In this document: one piece after another, positions 10,989 to 24,036 of the stretch
Position numbering within the stretch: position 1 is the stretch's first letter
How the letters are laid out: each line of letters begins with the position of its first letter
NCBI RefSeq assembly: GCF_001274945.1
Contig: NZ_LILB01000005.1
Span: forward strand, 810,959 to 874,958
Length of the DNA: 64,000 nucleotides
Direction of reading: 5' to 3'
Source of the DNA: Viridibacillus arvi
Lineage (GTDB): Bacteria > Bacillota > Bacilli > Bacillales_A > Planococcaceae
Notes under the pieces: model-generated
The model's input: the letters and a program-made list of their open reading frames with translations, nothing else
Databases searched by the model: none
What the model was told of the DNA's origin: nothing
Position numbers and translations under genes: made by a program

Positions 10989-11918
10989 TTATGCAATTTC
11001 AAAAACTATACGATTACCACTTGGATCTTCTACAACAAACTCATCCCTTAAGTCTTGGATTTGTATTTGCTGTTTAATATAATTTTTTGCTGTCTCAAAA
11101 CTTTCTATTGTTGGTAATTTAAAACGTACTTCTTTTAACCCTGATTCATTATCAGCTGCCTTTTGAAGTCCTTTACCCGACCATACATTTCCCGCAAGAT
11201 GATGATGATAGCCCCCTGCTGAAATAAAAAATGCCGTATCAATAATCATCTGTTCTTCAAAACCTAATTTATTTATATAGAAATCTGCAGATTCCTCTAT
11301 ATTTGCTACTCGCAAATGAACATGACCAATTATTGTTTCAGCCGGTAATTTCCCATCTGTTTCAAAATTAGCTAATGGGGCTAATTCTTTAAAATTAAGA
11401 GGATTACTTCCACTAGGATACTTATCCCAATCATCACGATTACGATCCGCATATATTTCTATACCGTTTCCTTCAATATCATATATATAAAACGCCTCGC
11501 TATAACCGTGATCACTCGCACTATCTAATCTTGCAATTGGAATATAGCGTTCAAAGTGCGGGAAACGTGAAGATTGCTCTATCGGGCTATCTATCGTCTC
11601 CTTATTACGCAGAATTTCGAAAAACTTCGTTGCAAACGCTTCTCTACTTGGTAATAAAAAAGCTGTATGGAATAAACCTGTACTTTTAGCTGGTTGCAAT
11701 TTTTCTGCGGTTTTTTCTAATTCAAAAATAACGTTGTTACTGCCTTTCCCACCAAACTTAGCATGTTGTGTACTTCTTTCTAAAACAACAAGACCAACTA
11801 CATTTTCGTAAAATGCAATTTGACGTTCCAAATCTTTTACTTTTAAAATGACACTTCCAACTTGTGTTGCAGCATCCAATACAAATTTACCTTGTGTCCC
11901 ATCAATTCTTTGTACCAT
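10989..11918 (-). CDS. VOC-family (glyoxalase/extradiol dioxygenase-like) protein under S-box control
   Basis: Two tandem VOC modules, as in CatE-type catechol 2,3-dioxygenases. The N-terminal module spans ~18-160 (VGSVILKVKDLERQIAFYE ... GNGIEIYAD). The C-terminal module spans ~195-309 and keeps a 2-His-1-Glu metal set: H199 or H201 in GHVHLRV, a His in HHH (238-240), and E307 in GNRIVFE. The substrate is unknown. The ATG at 11918 has a GAGAGG site 8 bases upstream; the longer frame adds 6 codons. A SAM-I riboswitch precedes it, so expression should rise when SAM is low. That points to sulfur or methyl metabolism rather than aromatic degradation, but this is inference. Confidence 0.85.
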   Translation of the reverse strand: MVQRIDGTQGKFVLDAATQVGSVILKVKDLERQIAFYENVVGLVVLERSTQHAKFGGKGSNNVIFELEKTAEKLQPAKSTGLFHTAFLLPSREAFATKFFEILRNKETIDSPIEQSSRFPHFERYIPIARLDSASDHGYSEAFYIYDIEGNGIEIYADRNRDDWDKYPSGSNPLNFKELAPLANFETDGKLPAETIIGHVHLRVANIEESADFYINKLGFEEQMIIDTAFFISAGGYHHHLAGNVWSGKGLQKAADNESGLKEVRFKLPTIESFETAKNYIKQQIQIQDLRDEFVVEDPSGNRIVFEIA

Positions 11919-11973
11919 CTTTATAACCTCTCTCATTGTTATTTACCAATTACGGAATAAACGACTTCGATTC

Positions 11974-12138
11974 AAAAAAACTCCCTTTCTACATTTTCGA
12001 GAAAGAGAGTTGAGGGGGGCTAATTCAACTCTTATCTCTCATAATTGCACGCAATCATGTTGGAGTTAGCACCTTCCTAAATATTAGGGGTTGCTGAAAC
12101 TTCAGTGGGCCAATTCCCTCAGTTTCTCAAGATAAGAA
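11974..12138 (-). promoter_or_regulatory. SAM-I (S-box) riboswitch with transcription terminator
   Basis: All conserved S-box parts are readable on the minus strand. P1 is CTTATC (near 12136) with GATAAG (near 12031). P2 with its kink-turn is ACTGAGGGA ... GAAGTTTCAGCAACC. P3 is CCTAATATTTAGG. The junction GGTGCTAACTCCAAC follows, then P4 and the closing TGAGAGATAAG. Downstream, AACTCTCTTTCT/AGAAAGGGAGTT plus seven T is the terminator (11974-12012). The antiterminator can form by pairing AAGAGTTGA of P1 with TCAACTCTCTT of the terminator. Family knowledge: SAM binding stabilises P1 and switches transcription off. The leader opens into the VOC gene, 56 bases before its start. Confidence 0.95.
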
Positions 12139-12177
12139 ATCTATTTAATATTCCTAGTTAACTTATTGGTTTAATTG

Positions 12178-12206
12178 ATTTTAAAACACTTTCCATAATT
12201 AAGCAA
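12178..12206 (-). promoter_or_regulatory. Sigma-A promoter of the S-box transcript
   Basis: TTGCTT (12201-12206) and TAAAAT (12178-12183) with a 17-base spacer lie about 40 bases before the aptamer. Apart from this promoter, the riboswitch and the pyr terminator, the 410-base gap between the VOC gene and pyrE holds nothing else visible. Confidence 0.5.
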
Positions 12207-12266
12207 CATATATACAATTATTTTTTTCATTTAAAGGATCCTTTATAAAGTAGAATTTTATACAAT

Positions 12267-12308
12267 AAAAAAACTAGCAAGAGAGAATTCCTTTTCTCTT
12301 ACTAGTTT
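12267..12308 (-). terminator. Terminator of the pyr operon
   Basis: On the minus strand AAACTAGTAAGAGAA pairs with TTCTCTCTTGCTAGTTT and is followed by a run of seven T, 21 bases after the pyrE stop. Strong intrinsic terminator. Confidence 0.92.
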
Positions 12309-12328
12309 AAAAAGCACCTATATTGGTT

Positions 12329-12961
12329 TTATTTTAATTTACCTGCTTTTAAATCAGCATGCCATTGCAATAAACCTGGAATGTCTGATTCATTAATAGC
12401 ACCTGATTCTTTAGCCGCTTCAACTAATGCTTCAAAATTTGATAAGCAATAGTATGGAACACCCACTTCTGCAAAAGCTTGTTCAGCACGTGGTAGTTTA
12501 TATGAATATACCGAAACGACACCAAGTACTTCGGCGCCTTCACGACGAAGTGCTTCTACTGCTGTAATGCTAGACCCACCTGTTGAAATAATATCTTCTA
12601 CGACAACTACTTTTTGCCCTTCAGAAAGCTTTCCTTCTGTTTGGTTCCCACGTCCATGTTCCTTTGGTTTTGAACGTACATATACCATTGGTAAGTCTAA
12701 AATGTCGCTTACCCACGCTGCATGTGGAATTCCCGCTGTTGCTGTACCAGCTACTACATCTGTTTCTGGGAAGTTTTCTGTAATAAGTGATGCAAGGCCG
12801 TTTGCGATTGTTGTACGTACTTTTGGATACGATATCGTTAAACGTGTATCACAGTAGATTGGTGATTTAATACCTGATGCCCATGTAAATGGATCATTCG
12901 GGCTTAGCTCTACCGCCCCTACTTCTAACATACCTTGTGCAACTTCTTTTTGAATTGTCAT
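12329..12961 (-). CDS. pyrE: Orotate phosphoribosyltransferase
   Basis: Converts orotate and PRPP to OMP. The PRPP-binding signature [14 protein letters not shown] is present, along with the N-terminal orotate-binding part ([10 protein letters not shown]). The start at 12961 has GGAGG 9 bases upstream and overlaps the pyrF stop by one base (TAATG); the longer frame starting at 12979 would lie inside pyrF. 210 residues, normal. Last gene of the UMP operon, closed by a strong terminator. Confidence 0.97.
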   Translation of the reverse strand: MTIQKEVAQGMLEVGAVELSPNDPFTWASGIKSPIYCDTRLTISYPKVRTTIANGLASLITENFPETDVVAGTATAGIPHAAWVSDILDLPMVYVRSKPKEHGRGNQTEGKLSEGQKVVVVEDIISTGGSSITAVEALRREGAEVLGVVSVYSYKLPRAEQAFAEVGVPYYCLSNFEALVEAAKESGAINESDIPGLLQWHADLKAGKLK

Positions 12962-13671
12962 TATTGTTGTCCTCCCCATAATTGTTGAACAGCGTGGTAC
13001 GCTTCAACTGGATTTTCTGCTTGTGTAATAGCACGACCTACAACGATTTGCGTCGATCCTTCTTGGCGTGCAAAATCAGGTGTAGCAACGCGTTTTTGAT
13101 CGTGTGCAGCACCGCCAGCCATACGAATACCTGGTGTTACTTTTAGGAAGCTTTCTCCACATACTTCGCTGATTGCTTTTGCTTCAAGTACAGAGCACAC
13201 AACACCATCTAAACCAGCTGATTTTGCAAGTTTGGCATAATGCAATACTGATTGATCTAAAGACAAATTGATTTTTTGCTCGTTTTGCATTTCCTCTTCA
13301 GTTGTTGAGGTTAATTGAGTTACTGCAATTAAAGCTGGTCGCTGTTTACCTTCCTCAGTTCCCTCTTTTAATCCTTCAAGAGCAGCAGCCATCATATTTG
13401 AACCACCTGCAGCATGGACATTGACTAGGTCCACACCAAGTTTTGCTAAGCCCTTCATCGCTGATTTCACCGTATTTGGAATATCATGTAGTTTTAAATC
13501 TAAAAAAATGTCGTGACCTTGTGCTTTAATTTCGCGAATGATGTCTGGCCCTGCTTGTAAATAAAGCTCAAGACCCACCTTCACAAATAGTGGCTCATTG
13601 AACTGTGAAAGAAATGTCATTACTTTCTGTTCATCTGGAAAATCTAACGCGATAATAGGCTTATTATTCAT
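12961..13671 (-). CDS. pyrF: Orotidine 5'-phosphate decarboxylase
   Basis: Decarboxylates OMP to UMP, the last step of the pathway. The catalytic Lys/Asp array is in [13 protein letters not shown] (Asp-x-Lys-x-x-Asp), and the phosphate-binding C-terminal motif VGRAIT is present. 236 residues. It starts directly after the pyrD stop (TAA-ATG) and overlaps pyrE by one base, so the three end genes are coupled. Confidence 0.97.
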   Translation of the reverse strand: MNNKPIIALDFPDEQKVMTFLSQFNEPLFVKVGLELYLQAGPDIIREIKAQGHDIFLDLKLHDIPNTVKSAMKGLAKLGVDLVNVHAAGGSNMMAAALEGLKEGTEEGKQRPALIAVTQLTSTTEEEMQNEQKINLSLDQSVLHYAKLAKSAGLDGVVCSVLEAKAISEVCGESFLKVTPGIRMAGGAAHDQKRVATPDFARQEGSTQIVVGRAITQAENPVEAYHAVQQLWGGQQ

Positions 13672-15352
<1,681 letters not shown>

Positions 15353-15356
<4 letters not shown>

Positions 15357-18300
15357 CCTCGCACCTCCTGCTTAGGCATTTCTTCAGCTGTAAAGGTCAT
15401 AGATTCGATTACTCGAAGCATTGCCTCTGCAGTATCAAGAGATGTTAAGCATGGAACCCCATTTTCTACTGATTCACGGCGGATACGGAAACCGTCACGT
15501 GCGGGTTGTTTTCCTTTTGTTAATGTATTGACGATTAATTGAGCACCGCCATTTTGGATAACGTCTAGTAAAGTTGGACCATTTGATCCAATTTTATCAA
15601 CAACACTTGCTTTTAGACCTGCTTCTTCAATTGCTTTTGCAGTACCTGGTGTTGCTAGAATACTATAACCGATATTCGTAAAGCGTCTAGCTAAAGCAAT
15701 TGCTTCTTCTTTATCTTTGTCTGCTACTGTCATTAAGACTGAACCGTGATCCTTAATATCCATACCAGCTGCTACTAGACCTTTATATAGTGCTTTTTCT
15801 AGCGTGCTATCTTTACCCATTACTTCACCTGTTGATTTCATTTCAGGCCCTAATGTAATGTCCACTCGACGCAATTTAGCAAAGCTGAATACCGGTACTT
15901 TCACGTACACACCTTGTTGAATCGGAGCTAAACCAGTTGGGTAACCTTGCTCCACAATTGATTGACCAAGTATCGCTTTTGTTGCAATATTCGCCATTGG
16001 TAAATTCGTAATTTTACTTAAGAATGGTACTGTACGAGATGCACGTGGGTTTACTTCGATAACATATACTTCGTCATCAGAAATTACATACTGGATGTTC
16101 ATTAAACCTTTGATTTCCAACCCTTTAGCTAAACGTGTTGTATAGTCTGTTAATGTATCAATATGTTTTTGAGACAGTTGTTGAGGTGGATATACTGCAA
16201 TCGAGTCACCTGAGTGAACACCTGCACGTTCGATATGCTCCATAATACCTGGGATCAAGACGTTTTCACCGTCACAAATCGCATCTACTTCAATTTCTGT
16301 ACCAGTTAAGTATCTATCAACTAATACTGGGTGCTCTGGGCTAGCTTCAACCGCATGCTCCATGTAATATTGTAGTTCTTCTTCGTTATAAACGATTTCC
16401 ATTGCGCGTCCACCTAGTACATATGATGGTCTCACTAAAACTGGGAATCCGATTCTCTTAGCAATAACAATCGCTTCTTCTGCGGAAGTAGCCGTTTTAC
16501 CCATTGGTTGTGGGATACCGATTTCGTGTAGTGCTTCCTCAAAACGATCGCGTGATTCAGCACGGTCAATTGCATCTAGTGATGTTCCTAAAATTTTCAC
16601 GCCTCTTGCTTCTAGTTTATCTGCTAGGTTAATAGCTGTTTGTCCACCAAATTGTACGACAACACCTTTTGGTTGTTCCAGATCAATGATGTGCATAACA
16701 TCTTCGATTGTTAATGGCTCGAAGTATAGCTTATCAGAGATTGAGAAGTCAGTTGAAACTGTTTCTGGGTTTGAGTTAATAATAATTGCCTCGTATCCTG
16801 CTTCTTTAATCGCCCATACAGAATGTACTGTTGCATAGTCAAATTCTACCCCTTGACCGATTCGTATTGGACCTGATCCAAGCACGATTACAGATTCACG
16901 TTCTGATTTAATTGATTCATTTTCATCTTCGTAAGTACCGTAGAAGTATGGTGTTTCTGATTCAAATTCAGCAGCACATGTATCTACCATTTTGTAAACT
17001 GGTATGATGCCATTTTCTTTACGGAAATCGTAGATAGCAGACTCTGTTGTATTCCAAAGTTTCGCAACTGTTTCATCTGCAAAACCTATACGTTTTGCTT
17101 GGCGCAATACGGCTTTGTCATGCGGATAATCTTTTAATACAGTTTCATAATCCACTATGTTTTTAAATTTATTTAAGAAGAATAAATCGATTTGACTCCA
17201 GTCATGGATTGTTTCGATTGTCACGCCTCGACGCAATGCTTCTCCCAGGAAGAATAGACGCTCATCTCCTGCTTTACGAATACGCTTTTCAATCCATTGA
17301 TCTGACAACTCTTCAGGATTTTTCATTTCAATATGTTTATGGCCAGTTTCAAGTGAACGAACCGCTTTTAGCATAGCTTCCTCGAAATTACGGCCGATTG
17401 CCATTACTTCACCAGTTGCTTTCATTTGAGTACCTAGGTTACGTTTTGCATTTTCGAATTTATCGAAAGGCCAGCGTGGAATTTTCGCCACAACATAGTC
17501 TAGTGCCGGTTCGAAGCATGCATAAGTTTTACCCGTAACAGGGTTCATCATTTCGTCTAGTGTTAAACCGACTGCGATTTTCGCTGCAAGCTTCGCAATT
17601 GGATAACCAGTTGCTTTTGAAGCAAGTGCTGATGAACGTGATACACGTGGATTTACTTCAATAATGTAGTAGTTGAAACTATGTGGATCAAGGGCAAGTT
17701 GAACGTTACAACCACCTTCGATTTTAAGTGCTCGAATGATTTTAAGCGATACATTACGTAGCATATGATATTCACGGTCTGATAAAGTTTGAGATGGTGC
17801 AACTACAATTGAATCCCCTGTATGAATTCCAACTGGGTCAACATTTTCCATGTTACATACTACGATTGCATTGTCTTTAGAGTCACGCATTACTTCATAT
17901 TCAATTTCTTTAAAACCTGCTATTGATTTTTCTAATAAACATTGTGTTACCGGGCTATATTTTAAACCTGATGTAACAGTTTCATTTAAATCTTGGTCGT
18001 TATAACAAATACCACCGCCAGTTCCGCCAAGCGTAAATGCTGGACGAACGATTACTGGATAACCAATTTTTTCAACGAAAGCGTGTGCTTCTTCTAAGTT
18101 GTGGATAATGTCTGATTCTGGTACAGGAACTCCTAATTCGTACATTAAGTTACGGAACAAATCACGGTCTTCTGCTTTATTAATGGCATCAAGTTTTGTA
18201 CCAAGGATTTCAATGTTTAGTTCATCTAAAATACCTGATTCATGCAATTCAATAGCCATGTTTAAGCCCGTTTGGCCACCTAATGTTGGTAGGACTGCAT

Positions 18301-18550
18301 CTGGGCGTTCTTTACGGATAATACGTGATACAAACTCCAATGTAATTGGTTCGATGTATACTTTATCTGCGATTTGCGTATCCGTCATAATTGTTGCTGG
18401 GTTTGAGTTAATTAAAATGACGCGGTAGCCCTCTTCTTTTAATGATAGACATGCTTGTGTTCCTGCATAATCGAATTCTGCAGCTTGTCCGATTACGATT
18501 GGGCCTGACCCGATTACTAAAATGGTTTTGATATCTTGACGTTTAGGCAT
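15353..18550 (-). CDS. carB: Carbamoyl-phosphate synthase large subunit
   Basis: Makes carbamoyl phosphate from bicarbonate, ammonia and two ATP. Two duplicated ATP-grasp halves are visible, each opening with a [11 protein letters not shown] / [11 protein letters not shown] loop (near 12 and near 556) and a [12 protein letters not shown] / [12 protein letters not shown] loop. The last ~130 residues are the allosteric MGS-like domain. At 1065 residues it is full length. It starts 8 bases inside carA. As the only carAB pair in the window and inside the pyr operon, it is the pyrimidine-regulated enzyme (PyrAB type). Confidence 0.97.
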
Positions 18551-19643
18551 GGTGTTGCTCCTTTCTAGTATCTACATTCATTAACTCGATGAATTCATCA
18601 AATAAGTGGTTTGAATCTTCTGGTCCTGGCGATGCTTCTGGGTGATATTGTACTGTGAATACTGGGTATTCTTTATGTTTTAAACCTTCAATTGTTCCGT
18701 CATTTAATGCAAGGTGAGTAACTTCTAAATCAGTTCCCTCTAGTGAAGCTGGATCGACTGCATAGCCATGGTTTTGAGAAGTTAGTTCAGTGCGCCCAGT
18801 TTTTAGTTCTTTTACTGGATGATTGGCACCACGGTGTCCAAATTTAAGTTTGAACGAATCTGCTCCACATGCTAGTGCGAAAAGTTGGTGTCCTAAGCAA
18901 ATACCGAAGATTGGCACTTTTCCGATTAGGTTTTTTATTGTTTCAATTGCTTCTGGAACATCTTTTGGATCTCCAGGTCCATTTGATAACATTATACCGT
19001 CTGGATATAAAGCTAAAATTTCTTCTGCTGGCATATTGTAAGGAACTACAACGACATCACAGTCACGTTTGTTTAACTCGCGTAAAATACCATGCTTCAT
19101 ACCGAAATCAATTAATACAACTTTTTTACCTCGACCCGGGCTTGGGTACGGTGTTTTCGTAGAAACTTGCTCTACTTGGTTTGTTGGGAATGTAGTTGAT
19201 TTTAACTTTGCTACTACCTTTTCAACATCTACTTCTTCTCCTGCTGCAGTTAAAGTAGCTTTAATCGAACCCATTTCACGTATCAAACGAGTTAACTTTC
19301 TTGTATCAATCCCTTCAATACCAGGGATTTTTTTCATTTTGAAGAATTCATCTAATGTTGTGTCACAACGGAAATTTGATGGTGTTTGCGCTAATTCGCG
19401 AACAACAAATCCTTTTATTGCAGGATCAATTGTTTCAAAGTCATCACGATTAATACCGTAGTTACCAATTAACGGATATGTCATTGTCACAATTTGTCCT
19501 GCAAATGATGGGTCAGACAATGTTTCTTGATAGCCTGTCATTCCTGTTGTAAATACAACTTCTCCGTCTGATGCTAGGTCACTACCAAATGCTTGTCCTT
19601 CAAATACAATACCGTTTTCTAAAATTAACTTTCTGTTTGTCAT
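18543..19643 (-). CDS. carA: Carbamoyl-phosphate synthase small (glutaminase) subunit
   Basis: Class I glutaminase feeding ammonia to CarB. The catalytic Cys is in [13 protein letters not shown], with the His-Glu pair in [10 protein letters not shown]. The N-terminal domain opens [16 protein letters not shown]. The start at 19643 has GGAGG 7 bases upstream and a 4-base overlap with the pyrC stop; the longer frame adds five codons with no site. 366 residues. Confidence 0.97.
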   Translation of the reverse strand: MTNRKLILENGIVFEGQAFGSDLASDGEVVFTTGMTGYQETLSDPSFAGQIVTMTYPLIGNYGINRDDFETIDPAIKGFVVRELAQTPSNFRCDTTLDEFFKMKKIPGIEGIDTRKLTRLIREMGSIKATLTAAGEEVDVEKVVAKLKSTTFPTNQVEQVSTKTPYPSPGRGKKVVLIDFGMKHGILRELNKRDCDVVVVPYNMPAEEILALYPDGIMLSNGPGDPKDVPEAIETIKNLIGKVPIFGICLGHQLFALACGADSFKLKFGHRGANHPVKELKTGRTELTSQNHGYAVDPASLEGTDLEVTHLALNDGTIEGLKHKEYPVFTVQYHPEASPGPEDSNHLFDEFIELMNVDTRKEQHHA

Positions 19644-20917
19644 TGTGCTTCCTCCCATACGATGTTACCTTCAAAGATTGTCATTACTGGCCAGCCTTTT
19701 GCTGTCCATCCATTGAATGGTGTGTTTCTACCTTTTGATACGAAACCTTCAGCATCAATTGTTTGCTCTTTATTTAGATCAAGTAAGATTAAATCTGCCG
19801 ATGCGCCAACTTCTATCTTGCCATACGGTAAGTTGAATAACTCAGCTGGTTTTGCGGCCATCCAATCTATTAATTGTTTTAATGTCCATTTACCTGTTTC
19901 AACAAATTTTGTATACAGTAGTGGGAATGCTGTTTCAAAACCGACAATGCCGAATGGTGCACCTACCATACCACAGCATTTTTCTTCAACCGTGTGTGGT
20001 GCGTGGTCTGTTGCAATACAGTCAATCGTGCCATCAAGTAATGCTTCGTGTAATGCTTGTAAGTCATCATTCGCACGTAATGGTGGATTCATTTTCCAGT
20101 TTGCATCATCAGAAGGAATGTCCATTTCTTCTAATAGAAGATGGTGAGGACATACCTCCGCAGTTACGTTAATGCCCGCAGCTTTTGCATCGCGCACCAC
20201 TCTTACTGATTCTTTTGTTGATACGTGACATACATGGTAATGTGCACCTGCTGCTTCAGCTAGTAAAACGTCCCGAGCAATTTGCACTGATTCACAAACA
20301 GATGGTATACCCGGCAACCCTAACTCTTGATTTCGAGTACCTTCGTGCATCACGCCATCGTAAATCAATGAATTATCTTCGCAGTGAGCAACGACTGCCA
20401 TACCAATTTTCGCTGCATCTTTCATTTGCTCAAACATCGTTGCTGCTTCTTGTACACCAACACCATCATCAGAGAATGCAACTGCACCATGTGCTTTTAA
20501 GTCTGTTAAGTTTGTGCGTTTGTCGCCAGATTGTGCGACTGTTAAAGACCCATAAGGTAACACACGAATGACTGCACTATCTTCAATCAAACTATTTATG
20601 TAGTCCAGATTTTCAATTGAATCTGGTACGGGCTTTGTGTTAGGCATTGCACAAATTGTTGTGAAGCCACCCTTTGCAGCTGAAGCTGTGCCCGTTGCAA
20701 TCGTTTCTTTATGTTCGAAACCTGGTTCACGAAGATGAGTATGTACATCTACAAATCCTGGGGCTACGACAAGACCTTTACCTTCGATTACTTCAGCAGT
20801 CTCAGCTGAGATTGAAGCACCGATTTCTTTAATGTTTCCATCCTCTATTAGGATGTCTGTTGATTGAAACTCGCCTTGTTCATTTAACATTTGAACATTT
20901 TTCAGTAATTTTGTCAT
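19640..20917 (-). CDS. pyrC: Dihydroorotase, class I
   Basis: Closes carbamoyl aspartate to dihydroorotate. Metal motif [10 protein letters not shown] near residue 60, further ligands in the VVAHCEDN and CHVSTKES segments, and the catalytic ATDHAPHT near 305. At 425 residues it is the class I (Bacillus) type, not the short class II. One base separates it from pyrB and it overlaps carA. Confidence 0.97.
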   Translation of the reverse strand: MTKLLKNVQMLNEQGEFQSTDILIEDGNIKEIGASISAETAEVIEGKGLVVAPGFVDVHTHLREPGFEHKETIATGTASAAKGGFTTICAMPNTKPVPDSIENLDYINSLIEDSAVIRVLPYGSLTVAQSGDKRTNLTDLKAHGAVAFSDDGVGVQEAATMFEQMKDAAKIGMAVVAHCEDNSLIYDGVMHEGTRNQELGLPGIPSVCESVQIARDVLLAEAAGAHYHVCHVSTKESVRVVRDAKAAGINVTAEVCPHHLLLEEMDIPSDDANWKMNPPLRANDDLQALHEALLDGTIDCIATDHAPHTVEEKCCGMVGAPFGIVGFETAFPLLYTKFVETGKWTLKQLIDWMAAKPAELFNLPYGKIEVGASADLILLDLNKEQTIDAEGFVSKGRNTPFNGWTAKGWPVMTIFEGNIVWEEAQ

Positions 20918-20918
20918 A

Positions 20919-21797
20919 TTAGCCTCGCCCCTTTAAAATATGTTCTAGTATTGCCATGCGGATGAATAATCCGTTTCGCATTTGAGAGAAGATTCTTGAA
21001 CGCTCACATTCTACTAATGATGAATCAATTTCTACACCGCGGTTAATCGGTGCCGGGTGCATAATTATTGCTCCATCCTTCATCATTTTTTCACGTTCCT
21101 CAGTTAAGCCATATCTTTCTCTGTATGACTCAACTGTGAATCCATCATATGCTGCTTCACGTTCATGTTGTACCCGAAGTAGCATTATGACATCACTCTT
21201 TTCGATTAGTTGATCCCAATCTTGATGCGCCTCATACTCACCTTGCCACTCTGGAGGACAAACAAAGTTGACGTTTGCTCCTAAAGTAGTAAGTGCTGTT
21301 GCATCTGATTTTGCAACACGACTATGAGAAACATCACCTGCAATTGTAACATTGACGCCTTCAAATTTCCCGAACTCTTTGAATATTGTGTATAAATCAA
21401 GCAAAGATTGAGAAGGATGCTGCCCGGCACCATCACCAGCATTGATAATTGATACGTCCAAACCTGCTAAAAGCTCTTCGTAGTATGCATCTTGTTTATG
21501 ACGAATAACGACTGCATCTATACCGCTTTGTTGAATCGTTTTTACTGTGTCGTACAATGTTTCACCCTTTAGCACGCTTGAGAAGCCTGCATCGAATGGA
21601 ATTACTGTAGCGCCTATTTTTCTTTCTGCTGATTCAAATGATGTTTTTGTCCTTGTGCTTGGCTCAAAAAATAGGTTTGCGATAAAGTATTCTTTCTCTA
21701 GTTGCGGCTTCGCACCTGCTTCAAATTCAGCAGCGCGGTTTAAAATCAGCATAATTTCTTCTTTTGATACTTCATCCATTGACAGTAAGTTTTTCAT
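20919..21797 (-). CDS. pyrB: Aspartate carbamoyltransferase catalytic subunit
   Basis: Condenses carbamoyl phosphate with aspartate. The carbamoyl-phosphate motif [13 protein letters not shown] and the [11 protein letters not shown] motif are present. Two ATG codons are adjacent (21800 and 21797); GGAGG is 3 bases from the first and 6 from the second, so I choose the second (292 residues). No pyrI regulatory subunit is present, as in other Gram-positives. A PyrR attenuator stands directly upstream. Confidence 0.96.
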   Translation of the reverse strand: MKNLLSMDEVSKEEIMLILNRAAEFEAGAKPQLEKEYFIANLFFEPSTRTKTSFESAERKIGATVIPFDAGFSSVLKGETLYDTVKTIQQSGIDAVVIRHKQDAYYEELLAGLDVSIINAGDGAGQHPSQSLLDLYTIFKEFGKFEGVNVTIAGDVSHSRVAKSDATALTTLGANVNFVCPPEWQGEYEAHQDWDQLIEKSDVIMLLRVQHEREAAYDGFTVESYRERYGLTEEREKMMKDGAIIMHPAPINRGVEIDSSLVECERSRIFSQMRNGLFIRMAILEHILKGRG

Positions 21798-21814
21798 CAT
21801 GAGCCTCCTAGTTT

Positions 21815-21934
21815 ATAAATAAAGCCTCCCTAGATTAGTAGGGAGGCTGAGGAAGGATATGACAGGATAAGCATAGCGCTTTCGCGCATGCTTTCGAATC
21901 TATATAACCCTTCTTTGCCTCTCTGGGCAATCTG
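21815..21934 (-). promoter_or_regulatory. PyrR-dependent attenuator before pyrB
   Basis: On the minus strand the PyrR-binding loop reads TTGCCCAGAGAGGCAAAG (within 21909-21934), matching the conserved CCAGAGAGGC core. A GC-rich hairpin with a GAAA tetraloop (21870-21892) follows, then the terminator AGCCTCCCTA / TAGGGAGGCT with a T-rich tail (21815-21848). Family knowledge: UMP-loaded PyrR stabilises the binding hairpin, which frees the terminator and stops transcription before pyrB. Confidence 0.92.
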
Positions 21935-21957
21935 TTAAAAGGTACAGTATTTAAATG

Positions 21958-23253
21958 TTATTCATCCAAATCAGCGACTTCTTTATCGCGACCTGGTAGT
22001 ACTAAGTTTAAAATGACACCGACGATAGCTGCTAAGGCCATACCTTCAATTGCAAATGTGTCAGAAACTTGCGGTATTTTCAATGTTGCGCCACCGATTC
22101 CAAAGATCAGGATAACTGATGCAATGACTAAGTTGCGCTTATCATCGAAATCTACTTTATTTTCTACTAGCATACGTAGACCACTAGATGCGATGATTCC
22201 AAATAATAGAATTGACACACCACCCAACACTGAAGTTGGAATTGTTTCGATAACTGCCATTGCTTTTGAAAAGAATGCCATCACTATCGCTAAGATTGCT
22301 GCGCCACCGATGACGTACACACTATATACTCTTGTTAATACAAGGACGCCGATGTTTTCACCGTAAGTTGTCTTCGGTGGTCCACCGATGAAAGCGCTCA
22401 TTAGTGTTCCTAAACCATCACCTAATAGTGAACGATGTAAACCAGGTTCTTTAATGTAGTTACGATTTACAACTTTGCCTAATACTAATTGGTGGCCAAT
22501 ATGTTCTGAAATTGTGACAATCACGATTGGCACCATCGCAAGAAGCAATGTGCTTGTCACTTTGAATTCATAATCTATTCCTGGGATTAAGAAGTCAGGA
22601 AGTGCAAACCATTTTGCTTGTCCAATTGCAGTATAGTCAACAATACCGATTGCTGCTGAGTATATATAACCCACTACTAAACCGATTAGAATTGGCATAG
22701 TGCTAACGATATTTTTGAAGAAGATTGTACAAATAATGGCTGCTGCTAACGTAACTAGTGCTGCAGAGAAGTCAGGGAAACTATATATCTTCCCACCGTT
22801 ACCATCTGGAATATTCATCGCCATATCAACTGCGACAGTTGCAAGAGCTAGACCAATAACCATAATAACCGGCGCTACAACGATTGGCGGTAATAACTTC
22901 ATAATCCATTTATAACCCGTTTTCCAAATGAGTAGTGAGACTATGCCGTAAGTTAAACCGACGAACATTGATCCAATCATCGCACTTCCAACACCACCCG
23001 TGTTTGATACAAAGATAATTGGTGTAATAAAAGCGAATGAAGATCCTAAGTAAGCAGGGACTTGAAATCTTGTTACTAATAAGAATATCAGCGTTGCGAT
23101 ACCGCTTGTTAATAGGGCCATCGCCGGGCTTAGACCAGTAAGTTTAGGTACTAATATTGTTGAGCCGAACATCGCAAACATATGTTGAGCACTAAGTGTA
23201 ATAAGTTGTAGTGCTTTTGGTTTTTCATCTATATCTAATACTGCGTTTGCCAT
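21958..23253 (-). CDS. pyrP: Uracil permease
   Basis: Nucleobase:cation symporter-2 family transporter for uracil uptake. Fourteen-helix-type hydrophobic pattern over 431 residues, with the family motif SEHIGHQLVLG and the FIGGPPKTTYGENIGVL segment that binds substrate. It lies 30 bases after pyrR with no attenuator between them, unlike B. subtilis. PyrR control through the leader couples uptake to the UMP level. Confidence 0.96.
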   Translation of the reverse strand: MANAVLDIDEKPKALQLITLSAQHMFAMFGSTILVPKLTGLSPAMALLTSGIATLIFLLVTRFQVPAYLGSSFAFITPIIFVSNTGGVGSAMIGSMFVGLTYGIVSLLIWKTGYKWIMKLLPPIVVAPVIMVIGLALATVAVDMAMNIPDGNGGKIYSFPDFSAALVTLAAAIICTIFFKNIVSTMPILIGLVVGYIYSAAIGIVDYTAIGQAKWFALPDFLIPGIDYEFKVTSTLLLAMVPIVIVTISEHIGHQLVLGKVVNRNYIKEPGLHRSLLGDGLGTLMSAFIGGPPKTTYGENIGVLVLTRVYSVYVIGGAAILAIVMAFFSKAMAVIETIPTSVLGGVSILLFGIIASSGLRMLVENKVDFDDKRNLVIASVILIFGIGGATLKIPQVSDTFAIEGMALAAIVGVILNLVLPGRDKEVADLDE

Positions 23254-23283
23254 ATCCTGTTATCCTCACATTCTTTACCTTGC

Positions 23284-23973
<690 letters not shown>

Positions 23974-24006
23974 TTAAAGGTGAATATTTAGTTTTTCACT
24001 ACGACA

Positions 24007-24036
24007 AGTATATTACTCTAGGACTTAAAATGTCAA
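24007..24036 (-). promoter_or_regulatory. Sigma-A promoter of the pyr operon
   Basis: TTGACA (24031-24036) and TATACT (24007-24012) with an 18-base spacer. The -35 overlaps the TGA stop codon of the upstream rluD-type gene. Confidence 0.88.

Noticed and set aside
10989-11918. Catechol 2,3-dioxygenase (catE) as a definite name
   Set aside because: The fold fits, but the S-box context does not suggest aromatic degradation and there are no other catechol genes, so I kept a family-level call.
19662-20147. Long plus-strand ORF (161 residues) within pyrC
   Set aside because: Antisense shadow of a well-conserved gene with no start signal and no recognisable domain.
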